NCBI GenBank assembly: GCA_965220385.1
Contig: OZ244825.1
Span: forward strand, 6,262,001-6,326,000
Reading direction: 5' to 3'
Origin: PCPOR2b sp965220385
GTDB lineage: Bacteria; Poribacteria; WGA-4E; PCPOR2b
DNA: 64,000 bases
Shown: positions 7,526 through 15,851 of the stretch, piece by piece
Layout of the letters: each line of letters opens with the position of its first letter
Numbering within the stretch: the first letter of the stretch is position 1
Position numbers and translations under genes: made by a program
Notes under the pieces: generated by a model
Told to the model about the DNA's origin: nothing
Databases searched by the model: none
The model's input: the letters and a program-made list of their open reading frames with translations, nothing else

Positions 7526-9295
7526 TTAATCAACAAGACCTCGTTCGGAAAAATACTTCGTCATATCTTCAATAAGCTGCTGAAATTCTTGCTCCATGTA
7601 TTTGTTTTGACGCCTGTCTTTCGCCCTCAAAGTACGTAAATAGTTGCTAAACGGGAAAAACCTATTAGGTAAAAACTCCTGCGTTATCCATTTGTCCAAG
7701 TGAGTATGGAAGGGTGTATCCTTAAGATACGGTTCCAAATCTTCAAGATCCGCTATCGTCAACACAGTCAGTGGCATAAGTTTTAGATGCTTTTTCAGAT
7801 ACTTGTACTTAACAAAGCGTTGAAATTCCGAGTCCAAAAACTCGTTCATAAAAAGAAAAGAGAATATGTGGTCGGAAAGAACCAGAACAGGGTATATTTT
7901 TTTTACTTTGGACATATCTATCCCGCCAACCTTGCGCCTTTCCTTTTTGTTGGTATGTCCCAAAGTCTGAATTGCATTCCACAGTTGTTCTATACCCTTT
8001 ATAGCACTATGTTGGATTCCCTTGTGGAACTCGTGAAAATTGCCACTAAACTTGGTTTCAGCAGATAAGAGCGGGGCTTTGCACTCCAATAGGATGAGAG
8101 TATCGTTACCGCAGACCGCAATATCAGTACATTCCGCCTGTTGTTTCTGAATATAGTTTGGACGAATAATACACCTCTCGATGTTAGATGAAGTTTGAAC
8201 ATTAATCCCACGCTCAATTATTGACGCGGTATAATCCTCAAAAACTTGCCCTCGTAAGCCAATCATTTCTTTATCTTTGCTGGACTTCTCCTTTTTTAAT
8301 TGGCTAAGGAGGAGCCAAAACACCCCGGTTTCAAGCTTTTCTGCGAGAAAACTGATGTCGACGCACATAATCTGGTTGTCATCTGTTTTTACAAGTGGGT
8401 ACTTCCTCCATAACCGAAACTCGTTAGGCAAGTTGCGTTTTTTCTCCGCTCCCACTTCTGCCATTTTAGGTGCAAGTTCTTCGACCGGAATACAGGTATG
8501 TCGGAGCAACCTATCGTATAACGGCTCAAGGATTGGCGATGGTTTTGTATTAACGAATAGTACTGTACCTTCCAAAATTTCCTCTGATGTAAACTCCAAG
8601 GACACGCCTAATATGCTAAAAATAAGGTGTTGGTAGTCCTGTAGGGTCAACCCAGTTGCCTTGCGGAAAGTTTCTTTTACATCAAATGTCGCGCATACAT
8701 TCTGAAGACGCGTCAAGAATTCGTTAGACCGAACCAGCATATTCTTAATGCGCGTCCAGGGGGAAGGATTTATAGCATATTCTAGATCAGGAATCAACGC
8801 AGCTAGTAATTCTTTTGGTTGTACCTTGGTTGAAACCGATCTAAAATCAGGAAACTCCTTCTCACGTTCAAGCAGTTTGTTAACAATAAGATAGCATCTT
8901 GCCAGGTCATTCTTTGTATCGACTGTGGCATCTGGAGCAGGTCCAAAACGTCCATCAGCAAGGCTAGCACTTTTTTCCAACAAGCGAAGGGTCGCCTCTC
9001 TATGGAAGATGAAGTGCTCAGTAAAACCTCTCCTATTAATTTCGTCACGCAGAAGGCGAGAGCAGAAATTCTTCTGAAGAATCTCCTCTCTCTCAAGGGG
9101 CCCTTCTCTCTCCGATGCATCCGCGCGTTGGAGAAGGAGATTGATTCTTGCCAAGGTTATCAGAGTATCTGTATAATCGAATGTGCATATAGTTTGCGTT
9201 AGATGGTCTTCTGAATCTGGATAATCGACTTGAGTTCCTGTAAGGAAGCGGAATATATTCCAATTTCCAGTTTGTATTCGGTCTTGTTGATTCAT
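7526..9295 (-). CDS. Uncharacterised AT-rich protein with a PD-(D/E)XK nuclease-like C-terminal region
   Basis: About 589 residues, not assigned to a named family by eye. The C-terminal third has the signature of restriction-endonuclease-like folds: a helix with Glu (RGQVFEDYTASIIERG, about residue 370), then Asp in ECTDIAV (about 405), then LILLECKAPL with the E-x-K pair (about 417). The N-terminal 350 residues are mostly helical and unassigned. Start taken at the internal Met 9295 (MNQQDRIQTG); a longer frame reaches 9319 with no better ribosome site. Codon use is visibly more AT-rich than that of neighbouring metabolic genes, which suggests transfer. It stands alone upstream of a DUF433/DUF5615 toxin pair. 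A defence or DNA-degradation role is inference. Confidence 0.6.
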   Translation of the reverse strand: MNQQDRIQTGNWNIFRFLTGTQVDYPDSEDHLTQTICTFDYTDTLITLARINLLLQRADASEREGPLEREEILQKNFCSRLLRDEINRRGFTEHFIFHREATLRLLEKSASLADGRFGPAPDATVDTKNDLARCYLIVNKLLEREKEFPDFRSVSTKVQPKELLAALIPDLEYAINPSPWTRIKNMLVRSNEFLTRLQNVCATFDVKETFRKATGLTLQDYQHLIFSILGVSLEFTSEEILEGTVLFVNTKPSPILEPLYDRLLRHTCIPVEELAPKMAEVGAEKKRNLPNEFRLWRKYPLVKTDDNQIMCVDISFLAEKLETGVFWLLLSQLKKEKSSKDKEMIGLRGQVFEDYTASIIERGINVQTSSNIERCIIRPNYIQKQQAECTDIAVCGNDTLILLECKAPLLSAETKFSGNFHEFHKGIQHSAIKGIEQLWNAIQTLGHTNKKERRKVGGIDMSKVKKIYPVLVLSDHIFSFLFMNEFLDSEFQRFVKYKYLKKHLKLMPLTVLTIADLEDLEPYLKDTPFHTHLDKWITQEFLPNRFFPFSNYLRTLRAKDRRQNKYMEQEFQQLIEDMTKYFSERGLVD

Positions 9296-9345
9296 GATTA
9301 TAGTCCTAGCGAAGGTCACGCGTTAGACATAATGTAATGTATACT

Positions 9346-9708
9346 TTAAGATGTTCGCATAAGAGGTGTCATACGCACACGATTTTCATCAACTACGGAG
9401 AAGTGACCCGCCCAATCTGTCCGACTTTCCAGCACGGCAGCAGCAGTTTGGGCAACAAAAGAAGGTGAGTCGGGTGGAATGCGAAACAAAATAATCCCCG
9501 AAGGTGCGTCAAGCCCCAATCGAAAGACTAACTCGCCAAAATCTTTATCGAACGTAATCAGTATTCGCCCTTCATCGGTAGCACGGGATAGCACTGCGTG
9601 GTCGCTGATGCCGGGTGAATCTTCCCGTATCCATACCACGTCGTGTCCGTGTAAACGAATGGCAGTGACTGCCAAGCCGGGGAAATTTTCATTTGCCAAC
9701 AAGTGCAT
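9346..9708 (-). CDS. DUF5615 PIN-like toxin candidate
   Basis: 120 residues. Starts LLANENFPGLAVTAIRLHGH, with the acidic/Asn cluster of DUF5615 PIN-like proteins, and carries the ITFDKDFGELVFRLG motif near residues 52-66 whose Asp residues correspond to the PIN-like metal site. These proteins are predicted RNases acting as toxins. The start overlaps the end of the upstream DUF433 gene by 20 bases, the standard antitoxin-first layout. A second pair of the same families lies at 15258-15844. Confidence 0.85.
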   Translation of the reverse strand: MHLLANENFPGLAVTAIRLHGHDVVWIREDSPGISDHAVLSRATDEGRILITFDKDFGELVFRLGLDAPSGIILFRIPPDSPSFVAQTAAAVLESRTDWAGHFSVVDENRVRMTPLMRTS

Positions 9709-9964
9709 CTGCTAACCTCGTCGGAAGTGGATAAACCTTTTCGGCATGTAACGTTGCACTAGCATAAGCAAGACATGCTCGAATATCCTCGGTTGCAATA
9801 CCGGGATAATTTTCAAGAATTTCTGCCTCACTCCAGCCGTGTGCTAGCAGGTCAATAATGAACTCGACAGCTAAACGGGTGCCTTTTATAACAGGTTTTC
9901 CAGTCAGAATCGCTTCGTCAATAACAATTCGATCTTTCCAGTTTTGCACGGGTTCGGGTTGCAT
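9689..9964 (-). CDS. DUF433 family antitoxin candidate
   Basis: 91 residues. The core VIDEAILTGKPVIKGTRLAV followed by a HGWSEAEILENYPGI helix pair is diagnostic for DUF433, a winged-helix-like DNA-binding domain. It probably neutralises the DUF5615 protein encoded just downstream (20-base overlap) and represses the pair. Upstream on the minus strand, an AGGAGAG-type ribosome site precedes the ATG (TCTCCT at 9973-9978 on the plus strand). Confidence 0.85.
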   Translation of the reverse strand: MQPEPVQNWKDRIVIDEAILTGKPVIKGTRLAVEFIIDLLAHGWSEAEILENYPGIATEDIRACLAYASATLHAEKVYPLPTRLADALVGK

Positions 9965-10014
9965 AAGTTTTACTCTCCTTTATCATCCAAGAACTGAATG
10001 GTTATATAGCATCG

Positions 10015-10154
10015 TTCTATACACATGTCGCCCCACTGGTGCTTTAGGGGATTTGGGTTAGATATACTCTGCTACACACATTGCACTCCGCTGGAGCGCA
10101 GGCATCAGGAATATTGGCATTCTATAGACATATCGCTCCGCTGGAGCGGATGGA
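10015..10154. repeat. Three diverged copies of a GCTCCGCTGGAGC palindrome repeat
   Basis: Units with the pattern TTCTATA-ACAT-TCG followed by CTCCGCTGGAGCG occur with the CTGGAGC/CTGGTGC core at 10036-10042, 10091-10097 and 10141-10147, a spacing of about 50-55 bases. The last two are near perfect palindromes around CGCTGGAGCG; the first is degraded. The array fills the gap downstream of the integrase relic. Confidence 0.65.
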
Positions 10155-10164
10155 TTTTCAACAC

Positions 10165-10358
10165 TTACCAACTTAGGTTGATATAGGTTACGAGCAGTGG
10201 AGTATTCAGAACCCGACCATTGAGCCACGTTTCGAGGGCCGCGTTGCCCGTTAATACACCTTGAGTGTGTTTTCACTCACAGCCGACACAATTAACGCCT
10301 TTGTATCCTCGCTGATAGGCAGTCCTGTTGCCGGTTGCTGTATGACTAGCTAGTTCAT
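10165..10358 (-). pseudogene. Decayed tyrosine recombinase (integrase) N-terminal fragment
   Basis: Read on the minus strand from an ATG at 10358 that is preceded by GGAGGATTGCTT, a good ribosome site. The translation runs MN*LVIQQPATGLPISEDTK, then a block containing VSENTLKVY*RATR, then after a one-base frame change ALETWLNGRVLNTPLLVTYI. The SENTL..Y..A...ETWLNGR..N pattern is the core-binding (SAM-like) domain of tyrosine recombinases. Lesions: TAG at codon 3, TAA in place of a codon after KVY, loss of one G near 10238, and complete loss of the catalytic domain. The remaining tail runs into the repeat array at 10015-10154. This marks a former mobile-element integration site. Confidence 0.7.
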
Positions 10359-10374
10359 AAGCAATCCTCCAATA

Positions 10375-11142
10375 TCATTTTTTGCGTGTCTTATCAATGG
10401 CAAAAACCTTGTTCCCATACTTCTCATCGTTGTCCGCGAATAATCCAGCGGCTTTCTCTTCCTGTTGATCAAAAAGATAAACATAGTTCAAGTTTTCGCC
10501 GCTGGATAAGTCAATACCAAGCTTCCCCTGCGGATTCCAGATCCAGATGGAGTTATGTTCCTCGTCGCTTTCTAGCCGAATTGAGTTTTCTGCGTCGTTG
10601 CTTTTTAAGGCAATCATCGAGTTATCCGAACTGTTGAGAGACAGTGAGCTAAATGCCTTGAAGTCTTCAATGAAAGAATCCCCAGAGCATTGTAAGGAAG
10701 CCCCTTGATGTTCGTATGCATTTGCTCCCGCTTTATCCGGTTCATAGAGGACAATTTTGTTGTTATCAGATGCAAAGTTTTGTCCGCTGCGTAACCAAAC
10801 TCCTCTATTACCTTTCCTATCGTTGAGGAGCACCTCGCTGCCCGACTCTTCGACAACCAATTTTACTGCTTCCTTGCCTTGCCGTTTATAGAAAACCATT
10901 TTGTTTTCCCAAATCTCGTATTCCTCACCTCCAATACCCTCACCTCTAAACTCCTCACTTGTAAAGACAATCGCTTTGTTGCCTTTTGCATCCACCACCT
11001 CAAGCTCACGGCAGGTGATTTTATCAAACACGCCATTATTCTGCGCTTCAATGTCCGGTGTGATAAACTGCCCGATAGCGATACCGATCACCAGAATTCC
11101 TGCACCTAACGCCATGTATCCAAATTTCTGCTTATGATTCAT
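10375..11142 (-). CDS. Membrane-anchored repetitive beta-rich protein, function unknown
   Basis: 255 residues. Start chosen at 11142 (MNHKQKFGYMALGAG) because AAGGAG stands 7 bases upstream. One N-terminal membrane helix (about 6-26) is followed by an extracytoplasmic region of short repeated units of the type 'I.L.s.....N.i.i.d..G' (for example LEVVDAKGNKAIVF, VLLNDRKGNRGVWLRSG, SIWIWNPQGKLGIDLSSG). This suggests a beta-helix or beta-solenoid. No catalytic motif is seen. It stands alone between an integrase relic and an MBL-fold hydrolase gene. Confidence 0.65.
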   Translation of the reverse strand: MNHKQKFGYMALGAGILVIGIAIGQFITPDIEAQNNGVFDKITCRELEVVDAKGNKAIVFTSEEFRGEGIGGEEYEIWENKMVFYKRQGKEAVKLVVEESGSEVLLNDRKGNRGVWLRSGQNFASDNNKIVLYEPDKAGANAYEHQGASLQCSGDSFIEDFKAFSSLSLNSSDNSMIALKSNDAENSIRLESDEEHNSIWIWNPQGKLGIDLSSGENLNYVYLFDQQEEKAAGLFADNDEKYGNKVFAIDKTRKK

Positions 11143-11234
11143 ACCTATCTCCTTCGGTCCCCAAGACTTTTGCCGAGAGGTTGGGGACAAAGCCTGTTTC
11201 GGCGATAGTGTGCTATAACTGTGATTATCGAACC

Positions 11235-12062
11235 TTAGAAAAACGGATTATGTTTTTTTTCTTCGCCGACGGTTGTGGCGGGCCCGTGGCCGGGAAAGAG
11301 TTTCGTGTCGTCGGGCAGCGAAAGCAGGTAATTCCTGACCCCGGAAAGCAGATCGGTATACGAAATGTTCGCACCGCCGACCGATCCCGCAAATAGCGCG
11401 TCCCCGACAATCACTGTGGAACGGGTGTGGAAACTGCAGCCGCCGGTTGTGTGGCCCGGTGTGTCGAGCGTTTTCACGGAGAGGTTACCGACCGCAACCG
11501 CATCCCCGTGGTTGAGGAGGCGAAGCTGCCGGGTGCTGCGCGGCTGCGGCTCCTGTGCGTGGATGTATGTCGGGCAGCCCGTCGCCCGTTCGATATCCAT
11601 CAGACCGTTCGCATGATCGCCGTGTGCATGGGTCAGCAGAATCAGGGCCGGCTCGACGCCGGTTTCTGACACCTTTTGCAGCACATCGTCCGGATGCGCC
11701 GCTGTGTCGATAATAGCAGCTTTATTGGTCGCTTTGCAGACGAGCAGATACGCATGAACGGGCCATCCGCCCACATCTGCTGTGATAGTAACAACCTCCA
11801 ATGCGTCGTCGTATCCCGATGGGATCGGTTCAGGTCCCCAGCGTTCCATCGCAATGTCCGCCAACTGTGCACCGTTGAGATTGAGGCACGCCGCGATACT
11901 ATGGACCTGTTCCTCTGTCGGTTTCAGCGTGTAGTCCTCCATCTGGGACACCTGCGCCTCTGTAAGTCCTGCACCGGCAGCGAGTTCACCCACGCTCAGG
12001 TCGTTTCCACGCCTCGCCTTGCCAATAATGTCTCCAAATTCGTCTTCAAGTGTGTAAGCCAT
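11235..12062 (-). CDS. HTH domain-metallo-beta-lactamase fold hydrolase fusion
   Basis: 275 residues; start at 12062 (MAYTLEDEFG) chosen for the AAGGAGAG before it. Residues about 5-65 resemble an XRE-type helix-turn-helix (LSVGELAAGAGLTEAQVSQMEDYTLKP split across helices 2-3). Residues from about 75 on are a glyoxalase-II-like MBL domain with the LTHAHGDHANG metal motif, TPGHTTGG for the next His, GDALFAG for the bridging Asp and LFPGHGP for the last His, so both zinc sites appear complete. Likely a thioesterase-type hydrolase whose N-terminal domain may bind DNA or serve another sensing role. No partner gene is evident. Confidence 0.8.
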   Translation of the reverse strand: MAYTLEDEFGDIIGKARRGNDLSVGELAAGAGLTEAQVSQMEDYTLKPTEEQVHSIAACLNLNGAQLADIAMERWGPEPIPSGYDDALEVVTITADVGGWPVHAYLLVCKATNKAAIIDTAAHPDDVLQKVSETGVEPALILLTHAHGDHANGLMDIERATGCPTYIHAQEPQPRSTRQLRLLNHGDAVAVGNLSVKTLDTPGHTTGGCSFHTRSTVIVGDALFAGSVGGANISYTDLLSGVRNYLLSLPDDTKLFPGHGPATTVGEEKKHNPFF

Positions 12063-12180
12063 TGTTGATTCTCTCCTTTGTTGGGGATTAAATGGATTCG
12101 TGTAAAAAAGATGTGAGGTATTAAAGCATCCGCGAATTAACGCGAATCTCCACAAATAAAAAACTGAAGATGGGCAACCA

Positions 12181-12279
12181 CGAGTGCTTGCATCCCGCCT
12201 GTCCCGATCTATCGGGGATCCATCGGGGGGTTGCCCCCACAGTCCAAAATATTTGGGCGGGGAGACCCCGCCCCTACGC
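12181..12279. repeat. Intergenic palindrome cluster
   Basis: Contains CCCGATCTATCGGG (12203-12216), a second partial ATCGGGG copy right after it, a GGGGTTGCCCCC inverted pair, and GGGCGGGG-AGAC-CCCGCCC near 12255-12273. The last could act as a strong hairpin between the two minus-strand genes flanking it. The CCCGATNNATCGGG unit recurs at several places in the window. Confidence 0.55.
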
Positions 12280-15129
12280 TTATTTCGGTTCGATCAATCC
12301 AGAAGTGTGTTCATGGATGCGTTGACGCTCGATATTTGCATACGGGTCAGCACGACGGGTGATGCCGGTGATGGCGTCGACGGACTCATCTGCCTTGAAC
12401 CGCAGATACAGTTTCTGCTCCTTCGCTGCCATCACCTCATTCTTGAGCGCACGGTAACACAGCATCATATTGTAGTGGGCGTCCAGATCCTCCGGATCCA
12501 CTGCGAGCGTTTTCTGAAACTCTGCCAGCGCGTCGTCATACTTCCGCTGCAGGTAGAGCAGCCTGCCCATCTCATTCAGAACCCGCCTGTCCCGTGGAAA
12601 TTGGAGGGCAGCGGTCCGCAGGTGTTCGAGTGCGTCGTCATATTTTCCGTACGCCTTCTGGACCAATGCGTAAAAGTAGTGCACCTTCGCTCGGTGCGGA
12701 TTGTCGGGGGGAAGTGCTTTCTGGAGTGTCATCGCTTTGTCAAGCATCTCCTCCGCCCCTCTCATATCGCCCTCCTGAACCCGGCACCGTGCGACGTTGA
12801 CCCAGCCGTCCATATAGCCCGGCTCAATCTCCGTAACTCTCAGGAACACCGCTTCCGCGCCTTTGAGATCCCCCTGAAGGAGTAGCCCGATACCGTAGTC
12901 GTTCCAGCGCTCACGCTCATTCGATTTCGGACTCGCGGCTGAACCCCCGGTTACCGGCTCGCTCGCTCCATCCTGATCCGTCACCCGTAACGTTGCCCTG
13001 TCCTCTGCCATGACGACGATTGGGAGGTTAGGAATCTCCTTGATCTGCCCAGCGACATCCGATGTGTTCCCTGTGAAAACCCAACGTCCATTGTCATAGC
13101 CTTTACCGACCTGAAAATCGGTATCCTCCGGATCGCGTACCCCCGCATAAGCCCACTGCGTATGCCACCAGTTGAATTTGCGGTAATTCAGTTTTGCGTG
13201 TAGATGGATTTCATCCCCACAATCCGGTGGGATGAGGAGGCGATAGTGAACGGTGTCCGCAGCGCCGGGGGGGATGGTGTTTGCATAGAGGACAGTCCGC
13301 GCCGCCCACGCGTTGCGTTTATTGATAAGATTTCCGTGCTTGTCCAGCATATATGCGCGATAAAAGTGCGCCCCCGGATCGACAGGTCCATTTCCATCTG
13401 CCGCTTCAATCCCTCCACTCCAGAAAATCACCTTCCCGTTTTCGTCCGTCGCCTTCAACTCCAGCCAGAGATCGAAGGCATCAATGGTGCCGGCGGGGAA
13501 TCGGTGACCCACGTTCCTTGTCCGAACGACTACATCAACCCGAACCTCCTCGCCGCGCCGAACCGTCCCGTTGGAACCGTCGATAGGTGCGACCAGCTTC
13601 GTTATGTCCGTTACCGTGCCCACGGCGTGTCCCTGACTTCCGCTCTCCATCATGCTGAAGGTGCGAAGCTGCGGTCTGGCGGGGGCAGTGCTGATACCCG
13701 CTGCCCCATGGGATTGGGGTTGGATCGGTGTTGCAGGGCTTAGCGCGAAGATATCCACGCTCACCTGATTGTCCTGAAGAAAATCGACCGTCACCTTAAG
13801 CTGCTCGTCGTGCTTGTTCACGAAAGGGAGCGCCGTATTTGCTGCGGGAAATCGGTGGCTGTGGACCTTCCCGTCGATATTTGCTGCGTCTTTTGAGGGA
13901 ACCAACGGCATGTGACAGTCGACGCATTTCTTCGGTTCTTCGGGGTAGTAGAAAGACAACGCCCCCTGATGCGAAACACCGCTCATCTGCCACTGATCGT
14001 AGTCATCAAATCCGCGGAACCAGCGGAAATTGTTGACCGGTTCATCGAGATGCACCTTGTGACAGGTGGAACAGAACTCTGCGGTATTCTGACGGTGGAA
14101 CGGCTTGAGGAAACTCTTTTTGTGAGGCTCCGGATCCAAGCGGATAAGGTAGTTGTGGAGTTTGCGGATTGCGGCGTTTTCGCTGGCAGCCATTTCGTGC
14201 AGCGGTGGATACTTGATGACATATCCGCTGTTGCCCATCGTGTCTTTGACCTTCTCCATCGAATGGCACGCCGTACACGCGAGCCCCGCTTGGGCGGCGG
14301 GTGTGTGCATATTCTCCCGGATCGGTCTGTCCATCACGCCGTTCAGCAGGATTGCGGGATCGTGACACCCACCGCACCACTTGGACGGTTGGATCCCGTT
14401 CACATCCTGCATATACATAACCGATTTGCGATACCACTGATTGTTAAAGGAGGCGAAGTGATGCGCCGATTCGTTCCACTGTTTGTAGATGTCCGGGTGG
14501 CATCCACTTTCAGCACAGGTTTCGGAGGTCAGAAAGAAGTCGGTAGGGATCAGATCACCGGTATAGGTCTCGACGGAGGCGGGAAAGAACGGCCCATCGG
14601 TGCCGCCGCCCTCCTCATACATACTGGTCGGTGGGGAGAGCGGATTTTTCACCAGATAGTCCGGGTTGGGTCGATAGTGCTGCACCAGCCTCGCCCCGAC
14701 GGGAAACAGCAGGCTAATGAGCAGAACAATCCCAGCGATCTGCGCCGCCTTGCGTGAAAACTCGGTCTCCGCTCGTTTCCCCAAGATCAACAGATGTCCG
14801 ACAAATAGGATCGCCCCGAGCGTCACCGCCACGATATGAAGGATGAGCAGCCAGCGGTTGGGCGTCGTGGCACCGACGAACATCAGGTACACGCCCGAAA
14901 TCACCCCGACACCCAGAGAAACCACCCCACCTTTGCCGATAACCGACATACCGGCGAAACGCTTGCATACATAGACGATAAACGGGACAATCAACGCAAC
15001 GCCGAGGACGATGTGGATCAGGACGTTCCCGATATAAAATAGGGTCGGTTCCCCGAAGCTAATCAGGTACGCGCTGTTAATCAGCAGGACGAGGAAGCCG
15101 AGAAGTAGGAGTTTTGTCCGGAGTCGCAT
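12280..15129 (-). CDS. Membrane multihaem cytochrome c with C-terminal TPR repeats
   Basis: 949 residues. The N-terminus holds about five membrane helices (residues 5-155). A periplasmic multihaem region follows with CAESGCH (about 204, a CX4CH site), CGGCH (about 252), CTACH (about 284), CSTCH (about 354) and CVDCH (about 402), giving five predicted c-type haems, and the YKQWNESAHH motif typical of cytochrome c-554-like proteins. After a beta-rich middle region, TPR units occupy about 720-925 (for example WNDYGIGLLLQGDLKGAEAV). Likely an electron-transfer or oxidoreductase component at the inner membrane's outer face. AGGAG precedes the start. It is divergent from the DUF433/DUF5615 operon. 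Confidence 0.8.
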   Translation of the reverse strand: MRLRTKLLLLGFLVLLINSAYLISFGEPTLFYIGNVLIHIVLGVALIVPFIVYVCKRFAGMSVIGKGGVVSLGVGVISGVYLMFVGATTPNRWLLILHIVAVTLGAILFVGHLLILGKRAETEFSRKAAQIAGIVLLISLLFPVGARLVQHYRPNPDYLVKNPLSPPTSMYEEGGGTDGPFFPASVETYTGDLIPTDFFLTSETCAESGCHPDIYKQWNESAHHFASFNNQWYRKSVMYMQDVNGIQPSKWCGGCHDPAILLNGVMDRPIRENMHTPAAQAGLACTACHSMEKVKDTMGNSGYVIKYPPLHEMAASENAAIRKLHNYLIRLDPEPHKKSFLKPFHRQNTAEFCSTCHKVHLDEPVNNFRWFRGFDDYDQWQMSGVSHQGALSFYYPEEPKKCVDCHMPLVPSKDAANIDGKVHSHRFPAANTALPFVNKHDEQLKVTVDFLQDNQVSVDIFALSPATPIQPQSHGAAGISTAPARPQLRTFSMMESGSQGHAVGTVTDITKLVAPIDGSNGTVRRGEEVRVDVVVRTRNVGHRFPAGTIDAFDLWLELKATDENGKVIFWSGGIEAADGNGPVDPGAHFYRAYMLDKHGNLINKRNAWAARTVLYANTIPPGAADTVHYRLLIPPDCGDEIHLHAKLNYRKFNWWHTQWAYAGVRDPEDTDFQVGKGYDNGRWVFTGNTSDVAGQIKEIPNLPIVVMAEDRATLRVTDQDGASEPVTGGSAASPKSNERERWNDYGIGLLLQGDLKGAEAVFLRVTEIEPGYMDGWVNVARCRVQEGDMRGAEEMLDKAMTLQKALPPDNPHRAKVHYFYALVQKAYGKYDDALEHLRTAALQFPRDRRVLNEMGRLLYLQRKYDDALAEFQKTLAVDPEDLDAHYNMMLCYRALKNEVMAAKEQKLYLRFKADESVDAITGITRRADPYANIERQRIHEHTSGLIEPK

Positions 15130-15162
15130 GGCTGGGGCTTTCTCCTGACCACAGTTTTGAGT

Positions 15163-15192
15163 TTGACAAGGGTTTGGAAGGGGTTGTATAAT
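15163..15192 (+). promoter_or_regulatory. Consensus sigma-70-type promoter of the second toxin-antitoxin operon
   Basis: TTGACA (15163-15168), 18-base spacer, TATAAT (15187-15192), both perfect hexamers, 65 bases before the DUF433 start at 15258. Confidence 0.7.
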
Positions 15193-15257
15193 TGTCTCTA
15201 ATTCTATCAGGTTTTTCCGGCTGTTTCAACTGGAAAGTATTTGCGAAAGGATAAGCT

Positions 15258-15494
15258 ATGGACACAAAACTTATACAATCCCATCCATCAATCATGATGG
15301 GTAAGCCTGTCGTTGCGGGTACGCGTATCACAGTTGAGTTGATTCTGGAAAAACTCGCTGCGGGTGAAACTGTTGAACAGCTCCTTGAAGCACATCCTCG
15401 TTTGACTAAGGAAGGGATTCAAGCAGCACTTCGATTTGCCACAGAAGCGTTGCGTGCCGATGTCATTTATCCTATTGCCGAGCAAGCGGTATGA
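15258..15494 (+). CDS. DUF433 family antitoxin candidate (second copy)
   Basis: 78 residues with the DUF433 core HPSIMMGKPVVAGTRITVEL and helix pair GETVEQLLEAHPRLT. Predicted DNA-binding antitoxin and autorepressor. AAAGGATAAGCT precedes the ATG and a consensus promoter lies at 15163-15192. The stop overlaps the start of the DUF5615 gene by the 4-base ATGA, so translation is coupled. It is a diverged paralogue of the 9689-9964 gene in the same architecture. Confidence 0.88.
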   Translation: MDTKLIQSHPSIMMGKPVVAGTRITVELILEKLAAGETVEQLLEAHPRLTKEGIQAALRFATEALRADVIYPIAEQAV

Positions 15495-15844
15495 ACTTAC
15501 TCGCGGATGAAAGCATCGACAAACCAATTGTGGACCGGCTTCGACAGGATGGTCATAGTGTATTATACATTGCCGAGTTTTCTCCAAGTATCGACGATGA
15601 TGCTGTGCTGCAGCGAGCAAACCAAAATAGTGCGTTACTGATTACGGCGGATAAAGATTTTGGTGAGTTAGTTTTTCGTCAAGGGCGAATACACGTGGGT
15701 GTCGTCCTTGTTCGCCTTGCGAATCTACCCTCACAAGCCAAAGCAAGAATAGTATCGACTGTGTTTGCAAGACATAGGAATGAGCTATTGAATGCCTTTA
15801 GCGTTATTTCGCCGGAAAGGGTAAGGATTCGCCCTGTTCAGTAA
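15491..15844 (+). CDS. DUF5615 PIN-like toxin candidate (second copy)
   Basis: 117 residues beginning MNLLADESIDKPIVDRLRQ (the D-E-S acidic motif) and containing ITADKDFGELVFRQG near residues 54-68, matching the first copy's TFDKDFGELVF. Predicted RNase toxin of the PIN-like class. Coupled to the DUF433 gene by ATGA overlap. Seven bases separate it from a YgiT-type zinc-finger gene, so the operon probably continues. Confidence 0.88.
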   Translation: MNLLADESIDKPIVDRLRQDGHSVLYIAEFSPSIDDDAVLQRANQNSALLITADKDFGELVFRQGRIHVGVVLVRLANLPSQAKARIVSTVFARHRNELLNAFSVISPERVRIRPVQ

Positions 15845-15851
15845 TCAAGCC

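Noticed and set aside
10058..10276. Minus-strand frame of 72 codons
   Set aside because: It reads through the GCTCCGCTGGAGC repeats and the integrase relic in a different frame; the repeat array, not a gene, explains its openness.
12184..15042. Several long plus-strand frames within the multihaem cytochrome
   Set aside because: They lie antisense to a gene with clear haem and TPR motifs and have no family features; shadows of GC-biased codon use.
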